DNA of 64,000 nt. It comes from Limosilactobacillus antri DSM 16041 (lineage in GTDB: Bacteria; Bacillota; Bacilli; Lactobacillales; Lactobacillaceae). Positions 1 through 8,884 of this stretch are shown here, piece by piece. Each line of letters opens with the position of its first letter. Positions within the stretch are counted from its first letter, which is position 1. The position numbers and the translations under genes are program-made. The notes below the pieces were generated by a model. That model was not told the origin of the DNA and did no database searches. It saw only the letters and a list, made by a program, of their open reading frames with translations. Location of the stretch: the NCBI RefSeq assembly GCF_000160835.1, contig NZ_GG700733.1, positions 189,946 to 253,945 on the forward strand, given 5' to 3'.

Positions 1-220
1 CCGTCGGCTGGTAGTGCAATGATGGTCCGAGCGCATTGACCGTCTTAAAGCCATTTTTAAGCATGGGCTGACCACAATGTGGGCAGCTGAGGGGATAAGA
101 TTGAACTAAGTGAATGACAATCCGATCACCTTGGTCTTCAATGGGCTCAGCGAAGTGCTTTTCATCTAATTCCAAGTGGGAATCTTTAACTCCTAAGGCA
201 ACTCTGGTAGAATAATTCAT
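1..220 (-). CDS. ISL3-family transposase, N-terminal part (cut by window edge)
   Basis: Reading leftward from an ATG at 220, the frame is open to the window edge (about 73 residues). It begins MNYSTRVALGVKD and carries a CPHCG zinc-finger-like pair (CPHCGQPMLKNG), typical of the N-terminal DNA-binding region of ISL3-family transposases, which move their element by cut-and-paste. A Shine-Dalgarno AAGGA lies about 10 bases upstream. The DDE catalytic core would be beyond the edge, so whether the element is intact cannot be told. It lies just downstream of the asparaginase gene on the same strand. Confidence 0.75.
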   Translation of the reverse strand, partial: MNYSTRVALGVKDSHLELDEKHFAEPIEDQGDRIVIHLVQSYPLSCPHCGQPMLKNGFKTVNALGPSLHYQPT

Positions 221-338
221 GAAAGATGGTCCTTTCTTAAACGAAGACGGGAGCCAGCCATCTTTCGTTTTTTATTTTAAATTTAAACCAAAATAAGCAC
301 TGATGTTAAGTCCATCAGTACTTAAAATTGTAGAACCC
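1..338 (-). mobile_element. End of an ISL3-type insertion sequence (partial)
   Basis: The transposase start at 220 is preceded by an AT-rich stretch. The likely element end is near 333-338, where the minus strand reads GGGTTCTACAATTTTAAGT. An internal inverted repeat (AGCACTGAT / ATCAGTACT) spans 296-322. The exact end and target duplication cannot be fixed without the other end, which is outside the window. The boundary is inferred. Confidence 0.4.
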
Positions 339-346
339 TTTGTTGT

Positions 347-1333
347 TTATAGCGTTACCTCACCGGCCACATCGGTGTTAAAGAACTTACTGATGGCAGC
401 GATGTCCATCCCCTGGCCGAGGCCCCACATTAGCTTAGTAATTGCACATTCCGAAGTCATATCGTGGGCGGAAATCGCCCCTTCCAGCAGTGCTTGCTGA
501 CCGACCTCGTACTTGGTCAGGTCACTGCGCTCGTACAGGCATTGGCTCGCCGCAATGACCGGGATGCCATTCCGGATTAGCTTGCCGACGGCGGCAACCA
601 GGTTGCGACGGATGAAGGTCATGCCGCCGAGGCCGTACGCTTCGATTACGATGCCATGACAGCCGTTATCGGCCATCGCGTGCAGGAGGCTAGGATCAAA
701 ACCCGGGAAGAGCTTAACCAGCGAGACGTTGGTATCGATTGCCGTGTTTAGCTTGTAGTCACCATGCCGTTTGGGTTGCGGCTGGAGAATTTGGAAACCA
801 TCGGAGGTAACCTGGGCAATCAGGGGGAAGTTGACACTTTCAAAGGCATCGAACGAGGTTGTCCGGACTTTGACACTCCGGCAGCCGCGCATCACCTTCC
901 GGTTGAAGGCCAGGTAGACCCCGGGTTCGCACTTCGTCGCGGCGGTGAAGGCCAGGTTGAGGTTGTCTGGGGCATCGCTGAGCGGAATATTTATCGGCAC
1001 CTGGCTTCCCGTTAGCACGACCGGGAGGTTAATGTTTTCCAGCATAAAAGTCAGCATGGAGGCCGTGTAGGCCATCGTGTCCGTTCCATGTGAAACAATA
1101 ATTCCGTCGTAATCGTTGCGCGCCTGGTAAATTTCCTGGGCAATCAGCGTCCATTCTTCCGGCTGGATGTTGGAGGAGTCCATCTCCAAAATGTCCTTGA
1201 CCGTCACGTCGAAGGGCAGGGAGCCGAGGGTTTTGAGCAGCTCAGCACCAGATTCGCCCGGGCGCAAGCCGTCAGCCGAGGCAACCGAGGCAATTGTACC
1301 TCCGGTGGTCAGCAGCAATAATTTCTTCGTCAT
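347..1333 (-). CDS. ansA: L-asparaginase (type I-like)
   Basis: Hydrolyses L-asparagine to aspartate and ammonia, in the cytoplasm. The 328-residue protein has both family signatures: TTGGTIAS at residues 9-16 with the first catalytic Thr, and HGTDTM at 82-87 with the second Thr-Asp pair. No signal peptide is seen, as for type I cytosolic enzymes. A GTG nine bases upstream is possible, but the ATG at 1333 has the better-placed GGTGA ribosome site. The gene stands alone and ends beside the insertion sequence, so its native terminator may have been displaced. Confidence 0.9.
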   Translation of the reverse strand: MTKKLLLLTTGGTIASVASADGLRPGESGAELLKTLGSLPFDVTVKDILEMDSSNIQPEEWTLIAQEIYQARNDYDGIIVSHGTDTMAYTASMLTFMLENINLPVVLTGSQVPINIPLSDAPDNLNLAFTAATKCEPGVYLAFNRKVMRGCRSVKVRTTSFDAFESVNFPLIAQVTSDGFQILQPQPKRHGDYKLNTAIDTNVSLVKLFPGFDPSLLHAMADNGCHGIVIEAYGLGGMTFIRRNLVAAVGKLIRNGIPVIAASQCLYERSDLTKYEVGQQALLEGAISAHDMTSECAITKLMWGLGQGMDIAAISKFFNTDVAGEVTL

Positions 1334-1533
1334 CAATGTCACCAGCTTTCAATTCTAGTTTTATTTTAGTAATCAATCTGGTTGGTGACAAGAGGGATTA
1401 CAAAACTGTCCGTAAATCAGGTCGCGGAAAATTGAACAGTAGTTTCTTGATTGTCTGATATGGTATTTGTGCTTATCGAGTGCTAAAATAATAAAAAAGT
1501 TATATTTTTTGCGTAATGGAAGGGGTAAGCACG

Positions 1534-2292
1534 ATGGAGCAACCAGTAGAAACGCTTGAGGGATGGTATTGTGAGCACCTTGTTTGGAAAATAAATTGGC
1601 CGCTTTTGCGTAGCTTGGACAAAGCTACTCGCAATTCTGTCATCGATAGCTATCATAAGATAAATAAAAGCTTGGAAGAAGTGGAACCGGATCAGGGGAG
1701 CCATTACTGGTTCCGCGTCAACGGCTTCAAAGGGGACCTGGGGCTGATGGTTTTAAGACCTAGCCTGATGGATTTGACCGCCGTTGAGGCGCTAATTGCC
1801 AAATCAGCTCTGGGAACAATCCTGCAGCCAAGCCGTTCCTTCGTGTCGGTTACTGAGGTTGGAACTTATACAGGAAAGCCGAAGACCGATCGTGGCTGGG
1901 CCTATGTCAATGCCCACCTGAAGCCGCAATTGCCAGCGATGAACTGTATTTGTTTCTACCCGATGAATAAACGGCGCTGGCCGGGGGCAAACTGGTATGA
2001 ACTGCCGTATGCCAAGCGCCAGGAGGAAATGCACGAGCATGGCACCATTGGCCGGCAGTACGCGGGCAAGATTAAACAGTACATTACCGGAGCGATTGGC
2101 TTTGATGATGATGAATGGGGAGTAACCCTCTTTGCGGACGACCCGCTTGAAATTAAGAAGCTGGTTACGGAGATGCGGTATGCGGCCGCGAGTGCCGTTT
2201 ACGGTGATTTCCCCTACTTCATTATCGGTACCCGGCTGACCGAGAACGCTTGGGCGAACCTGCTGGCGTTGGATGAGGGAGGCGCTGAATAA
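1534..2292 (+). CDS. chdC: Coproheme decarboxylase (HemQ/ChdC)
   Basis: Last enzyme of the Gram-positive coproporphyrin-dependent heme pathway: it oxidatively decarboxylates two propionates of Fe-coproporphyrin III to give heme b, using H2O2. The 252-residue length matches Firmicutes ChdC. Key residues are present: catalytic Tyr142 in CFYPM, Lys146 four residues on, and the proximal heme ligand His169 in HEHG, 27 residues after the Tyr as in Listeria ChdC. The start at 1534 follows AAGGGG by 8 bases; an ATG at 1516 has no ribosome site. It heads a unit with an MFS transporter and CpfC. No earlier heme genes are seen in the window. Confidence 0.93.
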   Translation: MEQPVETLEGWYCEHLVWKINWPLLRSLDKATRNSVIDSYHKINKSLEEVEPDQGSHYWFRVNGFKGDLGLMVLRPSLMDLTAVEALIAKSALGTILQPSRSFVSVTEVGTYTGKPKTDRGWAYVNAHLKPQLPAMNCICFYPMNKRRWPGANWYELPYAKRQEEMHEHGTIGRQYAGKIKQYITGAIGFDDDEWGVTLFADDPLEIKKLVTEMRYAAASAVYGDFPYFIIGTRLTENAWANLLALDEGGAE

Positions 2293-2294
2293 TC

Positions 2295-3677
2295 ATGGAA
2301 ATGAAGATTGCGCGCGAACAAACGGCGCCGGTTTGGTTTTACAGTTTGGCGGTTCTAATTACCCAGCTGGATGGCGGGGCGGTATCAACCCTGCTATCGT
2401 CAATTATGCACCAGTACCAGCTGACGCCGACCGCGGTTTCCTGGGTATCAGGCCTCTATACTTTGGGATTAGTGATTGCAACGCCGGTGGTGGCCAACTG
2501 GGCTGACCTCTTTGGCGAACGGCGGGTTTTCCTGAGCGAATTAGCTTTGTGGTTCGTGGGGGCGCTGGTCACGTTTGTTGCCCCCAGCTATTCGCTAGTG
2601 CTCGTCGGTCGCCTGCTCCAGGCAGCGGGAGATTGCGGAATTATTGTAATGTCGATCGACGCGATGATTGCTGCTGCGCGTCGTAACCACCAGGGGCGGA
2701 AAGTTTCTCTGATGGGGATTATGTCCGGCCTAGCGGCGCTGCTGGCCCCGATCATTGCTGGGATTACGCTGGGGACGACCGGCGACTGGCATAACTTTTA
2801 TGGGCTGATGCTGCCGTTGCTTGCAGTCCTGTTCCTGCTCGGCTGGAAGGTCCTGCCGCAGGAAAGCGGTCAGCCGCAATATAGTGCTGACTGGCTGGGG
2901 GCACTAGTGTTTAGTGCGGGCCTGGCCGCCTGGATGCTGGCGCTAATGCTTGCCCAGCACTTGCTGAATTACCTAGTCCTGGTGGTGAGCCTGGTGATCA
3001 TTGGCATCATCTTTTTTGCCCTCTTTATCCGGATTGAGCACCGGCTGCCGACCACCCGGCTGCCATTTCTCCCACTGAAGCTGTTGCGGCAGTATTCCTA
3101 CCGGCAAACGATCTTACTGGGTACCATCGGCGGAATGTTCTTCGCCCTCTTTGTTTATATCCCAACCTATTTGAGCGCGAGCTTTGGCTTGTCGGCCCAG
3201 GCTGCCGGAATGATGCTAACGGCACCGGGCCTTGGTTCACTGATTGGGGCCTTTTTGGGCGGCCTGCTGGTTGATCGGGCTGGCAACCGGCTGACGATGG
3301 TTAGCGCCACTGGTTTACTGGCCCTGTCGACACTGGGAATTGCCCTGACGATCACGAACCTGCGCGCCTTTCTCGGTCTGGCATTTCTAATGGGTATCGG
3401 TATGGGGGCGCTGATGTCAGCGCCACTCCAAGTAATCGCGGGGCGGCTTGCCGGCCGCAACAACCGGGCGCAGGCAATTGGCGGTCTCTCGGCTGGTAAG
3501 AAGATCGGCCTAACGATTGCGCCCCTGTTATTTGCCACCAGCATGGACCTGCTTTCAAAGGGCCACCAGCTAAGCACCGCCAGCTTTCAAAGTATCTTCT
3601 TTATTGCGGCGGCGTTAGCGGTTATCTGTCTAATCATTGCCGCAGTAATGCCATTAGGGGAGGTTAACCATGAATAA
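2295..3677 (+). CDS. MFS transporter (DHA2/14-TM type) in the chdC-cpfC unit; possible porphyrin carrier
   Basis: A 460-residue, very hydrophobic protein with about 14 predicted membrane segments. An MFS motif A-like loop (ADLFGERRVF) follows the second segment, and a LDGG-type first helix resembles the DHA2 drug:H+ antiporters. It starts 3 bases after chdC and its end overlaps cpfC by 8 bases, so the three genes are almost certainly co-transcribed and translationally coupled. Because both partners act on coproporphyrin/coproheme, an import or export role for a tetrapyrrole is a reasonable inference, but the sequence alone does not show the substrate. A generic multidrug exporter is the alternative. 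Confidence 0.85.
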   Translation: MEMKIAREQTAPVWFYSLAVLITQLDGGAVSTLLSSIMHQYQLTPTAVSWVSGLYTLGLVIATPVVANWADLFGERRVFLSELALWFVGALVTFVAPSYSLVLVGRLLQAAGDCGIIVMSIDAMIAAARRNHQGRKVSLMGIMSGLAALLAPIIAGITLGTTGDWHNFYGLMLPLLAVLFLLGWKVLPQESGQPQYSADWLGALVFSAGLAAWMLALMLAQHLLNYLVLVVSLVIIGIIFFALFIRIEHRLPTTRLPFLPLKLLRQYSYRQTILLGTIGGMFFALFVYIPTYLSASFGLSAQAAGMMLTAPGLGSLIGAFLGGLLVDRAGNRLTMVSATGLLALSTLGIALTITNLRAFLGLAFLMGIGMGALMSAPLQVIAGRLAGRNNRAQAIGGLSAGKKIGLTIAPLLFATSMDLLSKGHQLSTASFQSIFFIAAALAVICLIIAAVMPLGEVNHE

Positions 3678-4590
3678 ACAGCATTCCGCAGTATTATTAA
3701 TGGCGTTTGGAACGCCGCTCAGTGACGACCAACTGTTGCCTTACTATACCGATATTCGTCATGGCCACGCACCATCGGCCGCGCAGGTTGCGGCATTAGC
3801 TGCCCGCTACCGGGCAATCGGCGGGCTCTCACCGCTGGCCAAGATCACGGAACAGCAGGTTGCGGCAGTGAAAAAAGAACTGACTGCGCGGGGGATCAAT
3901 GTGCCAGTTGAATTGGGCCTGGCCCATACCGCACCGCACATTGCGGAAGCAGTGGAGCAGCTGGTTGACGCAGGCGTCACAACAATCTACGGGGTTCCCC
4001 TGGCCGCGCAGTATTCATCCTTTAATGCACGTAGCTACCACGGCAAAGCTAAGGCGGCCTTAGCAGCGCACCCGGGAATTCGCTATGTCCCGGTAAATGA
4101 CCAGGGCGGGTCAACCGCGCTGATTGACTATTGGGCTGCCCAGTTAGGCAAGGTAAGGGAAGTTATCGCGTCGCCGCAAACAGCGGTCCTGTTTAGTGCC
4201 CACTCGCTGCCCGTGCGGACGCTTGCCGCTGGCGATCCCTACAAGGCCAACGTTGAAGCAGATATTCAGGCTACGGCCCAGCGCGCCAATTTAAAGCGGT
4301 ATTGGCTGGGCTGGCAATCCGCTGGCAAAACCGGGGATAAGTGGATTGGTCCACGATTTGAAGACGTTGCTCAGCAGCTGATTAACGCAGGGGCGGAGCA
4401 GATTATCTCGGTCCCGTTGGGCTTTATCAATAACAACCTGGAAATTAACTATGACGTTGACATTGAGCTGCGGCAGCTCATCGAACAGGCGGGCAGCCGC
4501 TTTACCCGTCTGCCGATGCCGAATGCTGATCCGGCCCTGGCGGCCACAATCTGTGACCGGCTGGCAGCTGCCGGACTAACGAAGCAATAA
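3670..4590 (+). CDS. cpfC: Coproporphyrin III ferrochelatase (HemH/CpfC)
   Basis: Inserts Fe2+ into coproporphyrin III to make coproheme, the substrate of ChdC. The 306-residue length matches monofunctional Firmicutes enzymes (about 310). The catalytic His178 lies in FSAHSLP and the acidic partner Glu258 in NNLEINYD; GWQSAGKTGDKWIGP is the conserved central signature. The usual SDH/ADH before the Glu is replaced by three Asn (residues 254-256), which is unusual. The start overlaps the MFS gene by 8 bases. A hairpin follows at 4625. Coproporphyrin rather than protoporphyrin as substrate is inferred from the ChdC partner. Confidence 0.9.
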   Translation: MNKQHSAVLLMAFGTPLSDDQLLPYYTDIRHGHAPSAAQVAALAARYRAIGGLSPLAKITEQQVAAVKKELTARGINVPVELGLAHTAPHIAEAVEQLVDAGVTTIYGVPLAAQYSSFNARSYHGKAKAALAAHPGIRYVPVNDQGGSTALIDYWAAQLGKVREVIASPQTAVLFSAHSLPVRTLAAGDPYKANVEADIQATAQRANLKRYWLGWQSAGKTGDKWIGPRFEDVAQQLINAGAEQIISVPLGFINNNLEINYDVDIELRQLIEQAGSRFTRLPMPNADPALAATICDRLAAAGLTKQ

Positions 4591-4624
4591 TATCGGTGAA
4601 GAGCAAAGATTGACAGGAAAAATT

Positions 4625-4668
4625 GGCCTGCGGCAAAAACACGGTTTTGCCACAGGCCCTTGTTGGTT
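4625..4668 (+). terminator. Terminator-like hairpin after cpfC
   Basis: GGCCTG(C)GGCAAAA pairs with TTTTGCC(A)CAGGCC around a 5-base loop. The following tract (CTTGTTGGTTT) is only moderately T-rich. Confidence 0.65.
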
Positions 4669-4695
4669 TAACCATCGAATTCATTTGGTAGTTTT

Positions 4696-4730
4696 CCCCG
4701 TATTTATTAGTTAGAACAATTAATACGGGG
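4696..4730 (+). promoter_or_regulatory. Inverted repeat enclosing the rpn Shine-Dalgarno
   Basis: CCCCGTATT(T)ATT pairs with AAT(T)AATACGGGG, leaving a 9-base loop. The right arm includes the GGGG of the ribosome site (GGGGTGG) for the next gene, so the hairpin could mask it. The second Rpn copy (17841-17870) keeps the inner sequence but pairs less well. Confidence 0.5.
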
Positions 4731-4738
4731 TGGAAAAA

Positions 4739-5542
4739 ATGACCAGTGAAATTAGTATTCAGGATGACTTTGTTTTTGGCAGCGTGATGAGCAATAAGCG
4801 GCTTTGTCAACGGTTGATCCAGCTGATTCTACCCGAACTAAAGATTGACCGGATTGAGTTTCCGACGGTTCAAAAGGTGGTCCAGGAGAGTCAGTTCAGT
4901 CGCGGCGTTCGCTTTGACGTGTACACCAAGGACCAGGATGGAGTGGTCTACGAGATTGATATGCAGGTCCGGCACACCCGTGGCTTGCCACAGCGGGTGC
5001 GTTACTACCAGGGGCGGATCGACAGTGAGATGTTAAAGCACGGGCAGCAGTACGCGACCCTGCGCCAGTCCTACGTAATCTTTATCTGTCCGTTTGATCC
5101 GTTCAATTTAGGTCGGCACCGCTATGACTTCGCCAATTATTGCCAGCAAGATCAGTCGTTGGCACTGGGGGACGGGCGGACGGCGATTTTCCTCAATACC
5201 AAGGGAACACAAGATGACGTATCGAAAGACTTGCGCAACTTCCTCGATTACGTGGATAATAGGGATGTAGAGAACGACGAGTACGTTGCTGAACTAAAGG
5301 ACTACATCCAGAATTTGAGTAAAAACACGGAATGGAGGAATGATTACATGGACAACAAGACCCACATGATGTTCCACGATGAAGATGTCCGTGAAGAAGG
5401 AATTGCTGCCGGTAAAATGGAAGCCATCCGGGGGATGATTGCGTTAATGCGTAATAATGGTATCTCGGAGGAAAAACTAAAGCCGCAAATTCAGCAGCAG
5501 TTCGACCTGACCGCTGCCCAGATGCAGGAACTGTTTAAATAA
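4739..5542 (+). CDS. Rpn-family recombination-promoting nuclease (PD-(D/E)XK, intact copy)
   Basis: A 267-residue protein of the Rpn / PDDEXK_2 family (often labelled putative transposase), whose members are Mg-dependent DNA endonucleases promoting RecA-independent recombination. The likely catalytic residues are Asp60 (RFDVY) and Glu72/Gln76 (YEIDMQ). The C-terminal third is charged and helical and ends AQMQELFK. The start is the ATG at 4739 after GGGGTGG; a GTG at 4730 lies inside that ribosome site. A near-identical but interrupted paralogue lies at 17879-18868. A strong hairpin follows. Confidence 0.85.
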   Translation: MTSEISIQDDFVFGSVMSNKRLCQRLIQLILPELKIDRIEFPTVQKVVQESQFSRGVRFDVYTKDQDGVVYEIDMQVRHTRGLPQRVRYYQGRIDSEMLKHGQQYATLRQSYVIFICPFDPFNLGRHRYDFANYCQQDQSLALGDGRTAIFLNTKGTQDDVSKDLRNFLDYVDNRDVENDEYVAELKDYIQNLSKNTEWRNDYMDNKTHMMFHDEDVREEGIAAGKMEAIRGMIALMRNNGISEEKLKPQIQQQFDLTAAQMQELFK

Positions 5543-5546
5543 GCCC

Positions 5547-5598
5547 AACTAAAAACTCCGCAAGGCGCGGTTTCGCGTTTTGCGGAGTTCCTTTAGTT
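5547..5598. terminator. Bidirectional terminator between rpn and asnS
   Basis: AACTAAAAACTCCGCAA pairs with TTGCGGAGTTCCTTTAGTT around a GC-rich loop. A- and T-runs on either side suit both converging genes. Confidence 0.8.
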
Positions 5599-5602
5599 TA
5601 AA

Positions 5603-6901
5603 TTATGGGTTCAGCCGGTTGAGCATCCGTGGGAACGGAATGTTTTCCCGAATGTGGTCCTGCAGGGTGACCCAGGCGAGGAACCGCTCCAGCCCCATCC
5701 CGAAGCCGGAGTGCGGGACAGAACCATACTTGCGCAGGTCGTCGTACCAGCCGTAGTTTTCCTTGGACAGGCCGTTTTCTTCCAGCTTGCTGGTGATGTA
5801 TTCGTAGTCGTAGGCACGCTCGGAGCCCCCGATGATTTCACCGTAACCCTCTGGGGCCAGCAGGTCGGCACAGATAACTTCCCGGTCATCTTCAGGATTG
5901 GTCGGCATATAGAAGGCCTTGATTTCCTTGGGGTAGTTCTTGATGAAGACCGGCTTCTTAAATTGGTCGGCCAGGTAGGTTTCTTCGGGTGAACCAAAGT
6001 CGTCGCCGTACTTGACGTCCAGGCCACCATCCTGGAGCATCTTGATTGCTTCCTTGTAGGTAACCCGTGGGTAAGGCAGCTCAGTGAACGGCTTGAGGCT
6101 CTCCACGCTCCGGCCAACCATTTCCAACTCAAGCGGGCAGTGGTCAATTAGGTCTTGGATCAGGTAGGCCACGTACTGTTCCTGGATTTCTTCGTTTTCG
6201 TCCTCGTGCATCCAGGCCATTTCTGGTTCGATCATCCAGAATTCCATTAGGTGCCGTCGGGTCTTGGACTTTTCAGCCCGGAAAGTTGGGCCCATCGTAT
6301 AAATTCGACCCAATGCCATCGCACCGGCTTCCCCATAGAGCTGACCTGATTGTGACAGGTAGGCGCTCTGGTCAAAGTAGTCAGTTTCGAACAGTTCGGT
6401 TGTCCCTTCTGGCGCACTCCCGGTCAGAATTGGGGCGTCAAACTGGGTGAAACCGTGCTTGTTGAAGAATTCCATCGTCGCTAGCTTAACCCGACTCCGG
6501 ATCCGCATCAGAGCCCATGGCTTGCGAGAACGCAGCCACAGATGGCGGTGGTCGAGCAGGAAGTCGATCCCATGTTCCTTGTTACCAATTGGGTAGTCAT
6601 CGCTGGTGCCCACAACATCGATGTCCGTGATATGGATTTCATAACCAAACTTGGACCGCTTGTCTTCAGCGATTTCCCCGGTAACATAGAAACTGGTTTC
6701 CTGGTGCAGGTCGTGCTTGGCCAGTTCAAACGTTTCTTCGTCAACGTTGTTCTTCCGGATGATCCCCTGGAAGAAGCCGGTGCCGTCCCGCAGCTGTAGG
6801 AAGGCAATCTTCCCGCTGGACCGCTTATCAGTTAACCAAACGCCAATGCGAACCGTTTCTCCCACGTGCTGGGGGGATTGGCTGATCGTAATTGTTTCCA
6901 T
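5603..6901 (-). CDS. asnS: Asparaginyl-tRNA synthetase
   Basis: Class IIb synthetase charging tRNA-Asn. The 432-residue protein has an N-terminal OB-fold anticodon-binding domain (about residues 1-110) and a catalytic domain with motif 2 (FRAEKS.T.RHLMEFW) and motif 3 (GFGMGLERF) near the C-terminus. The start at 6901 (METITIS) follows GAGGAG by about 10 bases; an in-frame ATG 18 bases upstream would lie before the ribosome site. It is the second gene of the asnA-asnS operon under the T-box at 7968-8268. Confidence 0.95.
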   Translation of the reverse strand: METITISQSPQHVGETVRIGVWLTDKRSSGKIAFLQLRDGTGFFQGIIRKNNVDEETFELAKHDLHQETSFYVTGEIAEDKRSKFGYEIHITDIDVVGTSDDYPIGNKEHGIDFLLDHRHLWLRSRKPWALMRIRSRVKLATMEFFNKHGFTQFDAPILTGSAPEGTTELFETDYFDQSAYLSQSGQLYGEAGAMALGRIYTMGPTFRAEKSKTRRHLMEFWMIEPEMAWMHEDENEEIQEQYVAYLIQDLIDHCPLELEMVGRSVESLKPFTELPYPRVTYKEAIKMLQDGGLDVKYGDDFGSPEETYLADQFKKPVFIKNYPKEIKAFYMPTNPEDDREVICADLLAPEGYGEIIGGSERAYDYEYITSKLEENGLSKENYGWYDDLRKYGSVPHSGFGMGLERFLAWVTLQDHIRENIPFPRMLNRLNP

Positions 6902-6926
6902 CAAAAACTCACTCCTCAAAACTTAA

Positions 6927-7937
6927 TTACAGAATCTGAATGTGTGCCTGGGCGCACTTGTCGAGCATCGCTTGGGGCCAAACGCTGGCTTGCACTTCGC
7001 CGACATGTGCCTTGCCCAGCAGAAGCATACATAACCGGGATTGACCGATCCCACCACCGATGGAGTAGGGCAGTTCGCCGTTCAACAGCATCTGGTGGAA
7101 GGGCAGCTTTTCCCGGTCTTCCGCGCCGGCCTTCTTGAGCTGGGCCCGCATTGACTCTTCGCTGACCCGAACCCCCATGCTGGAGATTTCGAGCTTGCAC
7201 TGCAACGGTTCGTACCAGAAAATGATGTCCCCGTTAAGCTGCCAGTCGTCGTAGTCGGGTGCCCGGCCGTCGTGCGGCTTGCCGGAGCGTTGCAGTTTGT
7301 CCCCAATCTTCATTACGAAGACGGCACCAAGTTCCTTAGCAATTTTATCTTCCCGTTCCATCGGGGTCAAGTCTGGCCAGCGGTCTTCCAGCTCCTGGGT
7401 GGTGACGAAGTGGATTTCGTCTGGCAGCTGGTATACGGCGTCGGGGTAAAGTTCCCACAGTTCCCGCTCGATTTTCTTGATGACCTTGAAGATTTGACGG
7501 ACCGTGGCCTTCAGTGTGGTTTCGGTCCGTTCTTCCTTGGCAATCACCTTCTCCCAGTCCCACTGGTCGACGTAGATCGAGTGGAAATTGTCGAGATCTT
7601 CGTCCTTCCGGATGGCGTTCATGTTGGTGCAGAGCCCCTCGTGCATTCCAAAGCCGTACTTCTTGAGGGCCATCCGCTTCCACTTCGCCAGGGAGTGAAC
7701 CACTTCAATGGTTTCCCCGGGCAGGCCCTTCATGGTAAAGGAAACCGGCTGTTCAACCCCGTTTAGGTTATCGTTGAGCCCGGTTCCCTTTTCGACAAAC
7801 ATCGGGGCAGACATCCGTTGGAGGTGCAGTTCGTGGCCAAATTCATCCTGGAAGTTTTCCCGGATGAAGCGGATGGCCGCTTCGGTATCACGGATTGATA
7901 ATCGTGGATCATAGTCTGTAGGAATAATTAAGCTCAT
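6927..7937 (-). CDS. asnA: Aspartate-ammonia ligase (asparagine synthetase A)
   Basis: Makes asparagine from aspartate, ammonia and ATP. The 336 residues match AsnA (about 330-337), a class II synthetase-like fold. The C-terminal [15 protein letters not shown] is the motif 3 equivalent. The start [10 protein letters not shown] at 7937 follows AAAGGAGT; the upstream open frame runs through the T-box leader and is not coding. With AsnRS in the same T-box operon, both synthesis and charging of Asn respond to uncharged tRNA-Asn. The window also holds an asparaginase (347-1333), which runs the opposite reaction. Confidence 0.95.
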   Translation of the reverse strand: MSLIIPTDYDPRLSIRDTEAAIRFIRENFQDEFGHELHLQRMSAPMFVEKGTGLNDNLNGVEQPVSFTMKGLPGETIEVVHSLAKWKRMALKKYGFGMHEGLCTNMNAIRKDEDLDNFHSIYVDQWDWEKVIAKEERTETTLKATVRQIFKVIKKIERELWELYPDAVYQLPDEIHFVTTQELEDRWPDLTPMEREDKIAKELGAVFVMKIGDKLQRSGKPHDGRAPDYDDWQLNGDIIFWYEPLQCKLEISSMGVRVSEESMRAQLKKAGAEDREKLPFHQMLLNGELPYSIGGGIGQSRLCMLLLGKAHVGEVQASVWPQAMLDKCAQAHIQIL

Positions 7938-7967
7938 TTTCGACACTCCTTTAATTAGCTCCGGGAC

Positions 7968-8268
7968 AAATAAAAAGCCCTTCGTCCCCCTGGTAAATTC
8001 ACAGGGACGAAAGGCTTTATTCCGCGGTACCACCCAAGTTGCCTAGGAATTCGGGATTCCTAGACCGCTTATCGAACGCAAACACGCTCTACCGGTGTGG
8101 TAACGTACCGGGGACGGCTGAGCCTACTTTAGTCTGGCGACCATTTGGGTCAGCGGCACTGCGAGAAAGTGTTTTTCAAACGTCCAGGGTCGGCCGGTCT
8201 CCCACTATCACCGGCTCACTTGACGAATGCGGCGTCCTACTCGTCTTTCTCATCGCTTTTGAAATCTT
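7968..8268 (-). promoter_or_regulatory. T-box riboswitch, specifier AAC (Asn), asnA-asnS leader
   Basis: The minus strand shows the T-box GGGTGGTACCGCGG (8024-8037). It is followed by a strong terminator (AAAGCCTTTCGTCCC / GGGGGACGAAGGGCTTT, 7970-8016). Stem I closes as GCGATGAGAAAG with CTTTCTCGC. The specifier next to it is AAC-A (complement of 8171-8173), which reads Asn and agrees with the genes downstream. Confidence 0.93.
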
Positions 8269-8275
8269 TAATGAT

Positions 8276-8303
8276 ATTCTAACCTGTTTTTTATAAAATG
8301 CAA
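8276..8303 (-). promoter_or_regulatory. Promoter of the asnA-asnS T-box transcript
   Basis: -35 TTGCAT (8298-8303) and -10 TAGAAT (8276-8281), with a 16-base spacer, just upstream of stem I. Confidence 0.7.
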
Positions 8304-8316
8304 GGACTTTTTAAAA

Positions 8317-8730
8317 TTATTCTGGAGCCGCCCAGATCAGGTGGACGCTCGCCTGGTCCTGCTGGCTGATTGTAAAACCGTGGCGCTGGTAGAAACTAAC
8401 CGCCCGCTGGTTTTGGCGGTAGGCATCCAGGGCCAGCTTCTGGGAGCGACGTTGGACAAAGGTCAGCAACTGGCCGCCAATTCCCTGCTGGCGGTATTGC
8501 CGAGCGACGAACAGGCCTGCGAGATAGTCACCGGTGAGGCCAACAAAGCCAGCAATCGTGCCATTAGGGAGCAGGTAACAGTAAACCGTTGCCGCTTGAA
8601 TTGCGGTCCGGACTGCTGGTAGCTGGTCCCGCCAATACTGGGCGCCGATGAAGGCGTGGGCATCGAGGTTGCCGACTAACCAAATTTCCATAATCGTGTC
8701 CAGGTCGTCCGGGTGCATCTTTCTGATCAT
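8317..8730 (-). CDS. GNAT-family N-acetyltransferase
   Basis: A 137-residue single-domain GNAT protein. The acetyl-CoA binding loop is QYRQQGIGGQLL (R/QxxGxG/A), and the C-terminal FYQRHGF motif is typical of RimI-like acetyltransferases. The start at 8730 (MIRKMHPDD) follows AAGGAGG by 7 bases. It is a single gene between the asn operon promoter and a divergent amidotransferase gene. The substrate is unknown; small-molecule or protein amine acetylation are both possible. Confidence 0.85.
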   Translation of the reverse strand: MIRKMHPDDLDTIMEIWLVGNLDAHAFIGAQYWRDQLPAVRTAIQAATVYCYLLPNGTIAGFVGLTGDYLAGLFVARQYRQQGIGGQLLTFVQRRSQKLALDAYRQNQRAVSFYQRHGFTISQQDQASVHLIWAAPE

Positions 8731-8884
8731 TTTGGGACCTCCTTTCGTTGCCAGGATCCCGGGATAAAAAATTGGCATCCAGTGAATATTTCCATTATAC
8801 CGGAGGCGTGCTAGAATAACGTTAACTTTAGGTACTTGCAGGCGATACCTAGTCCAACATTGCCGCCGATGGAAAGGATTTACG

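Noticed and set aside
1516-1533. ATG 1516 as chdC start
   Set aside because: No ribosome site upstream; the next ATG (1534) is well placed after AAGGGG and aligns with ChdC N-termini.
6927-8033. Longer asnA starting at 8033
   Set aside because: The extra 32 codons lie in the T-box/terminator; the ATG at 7937 has the proper ribosome site.
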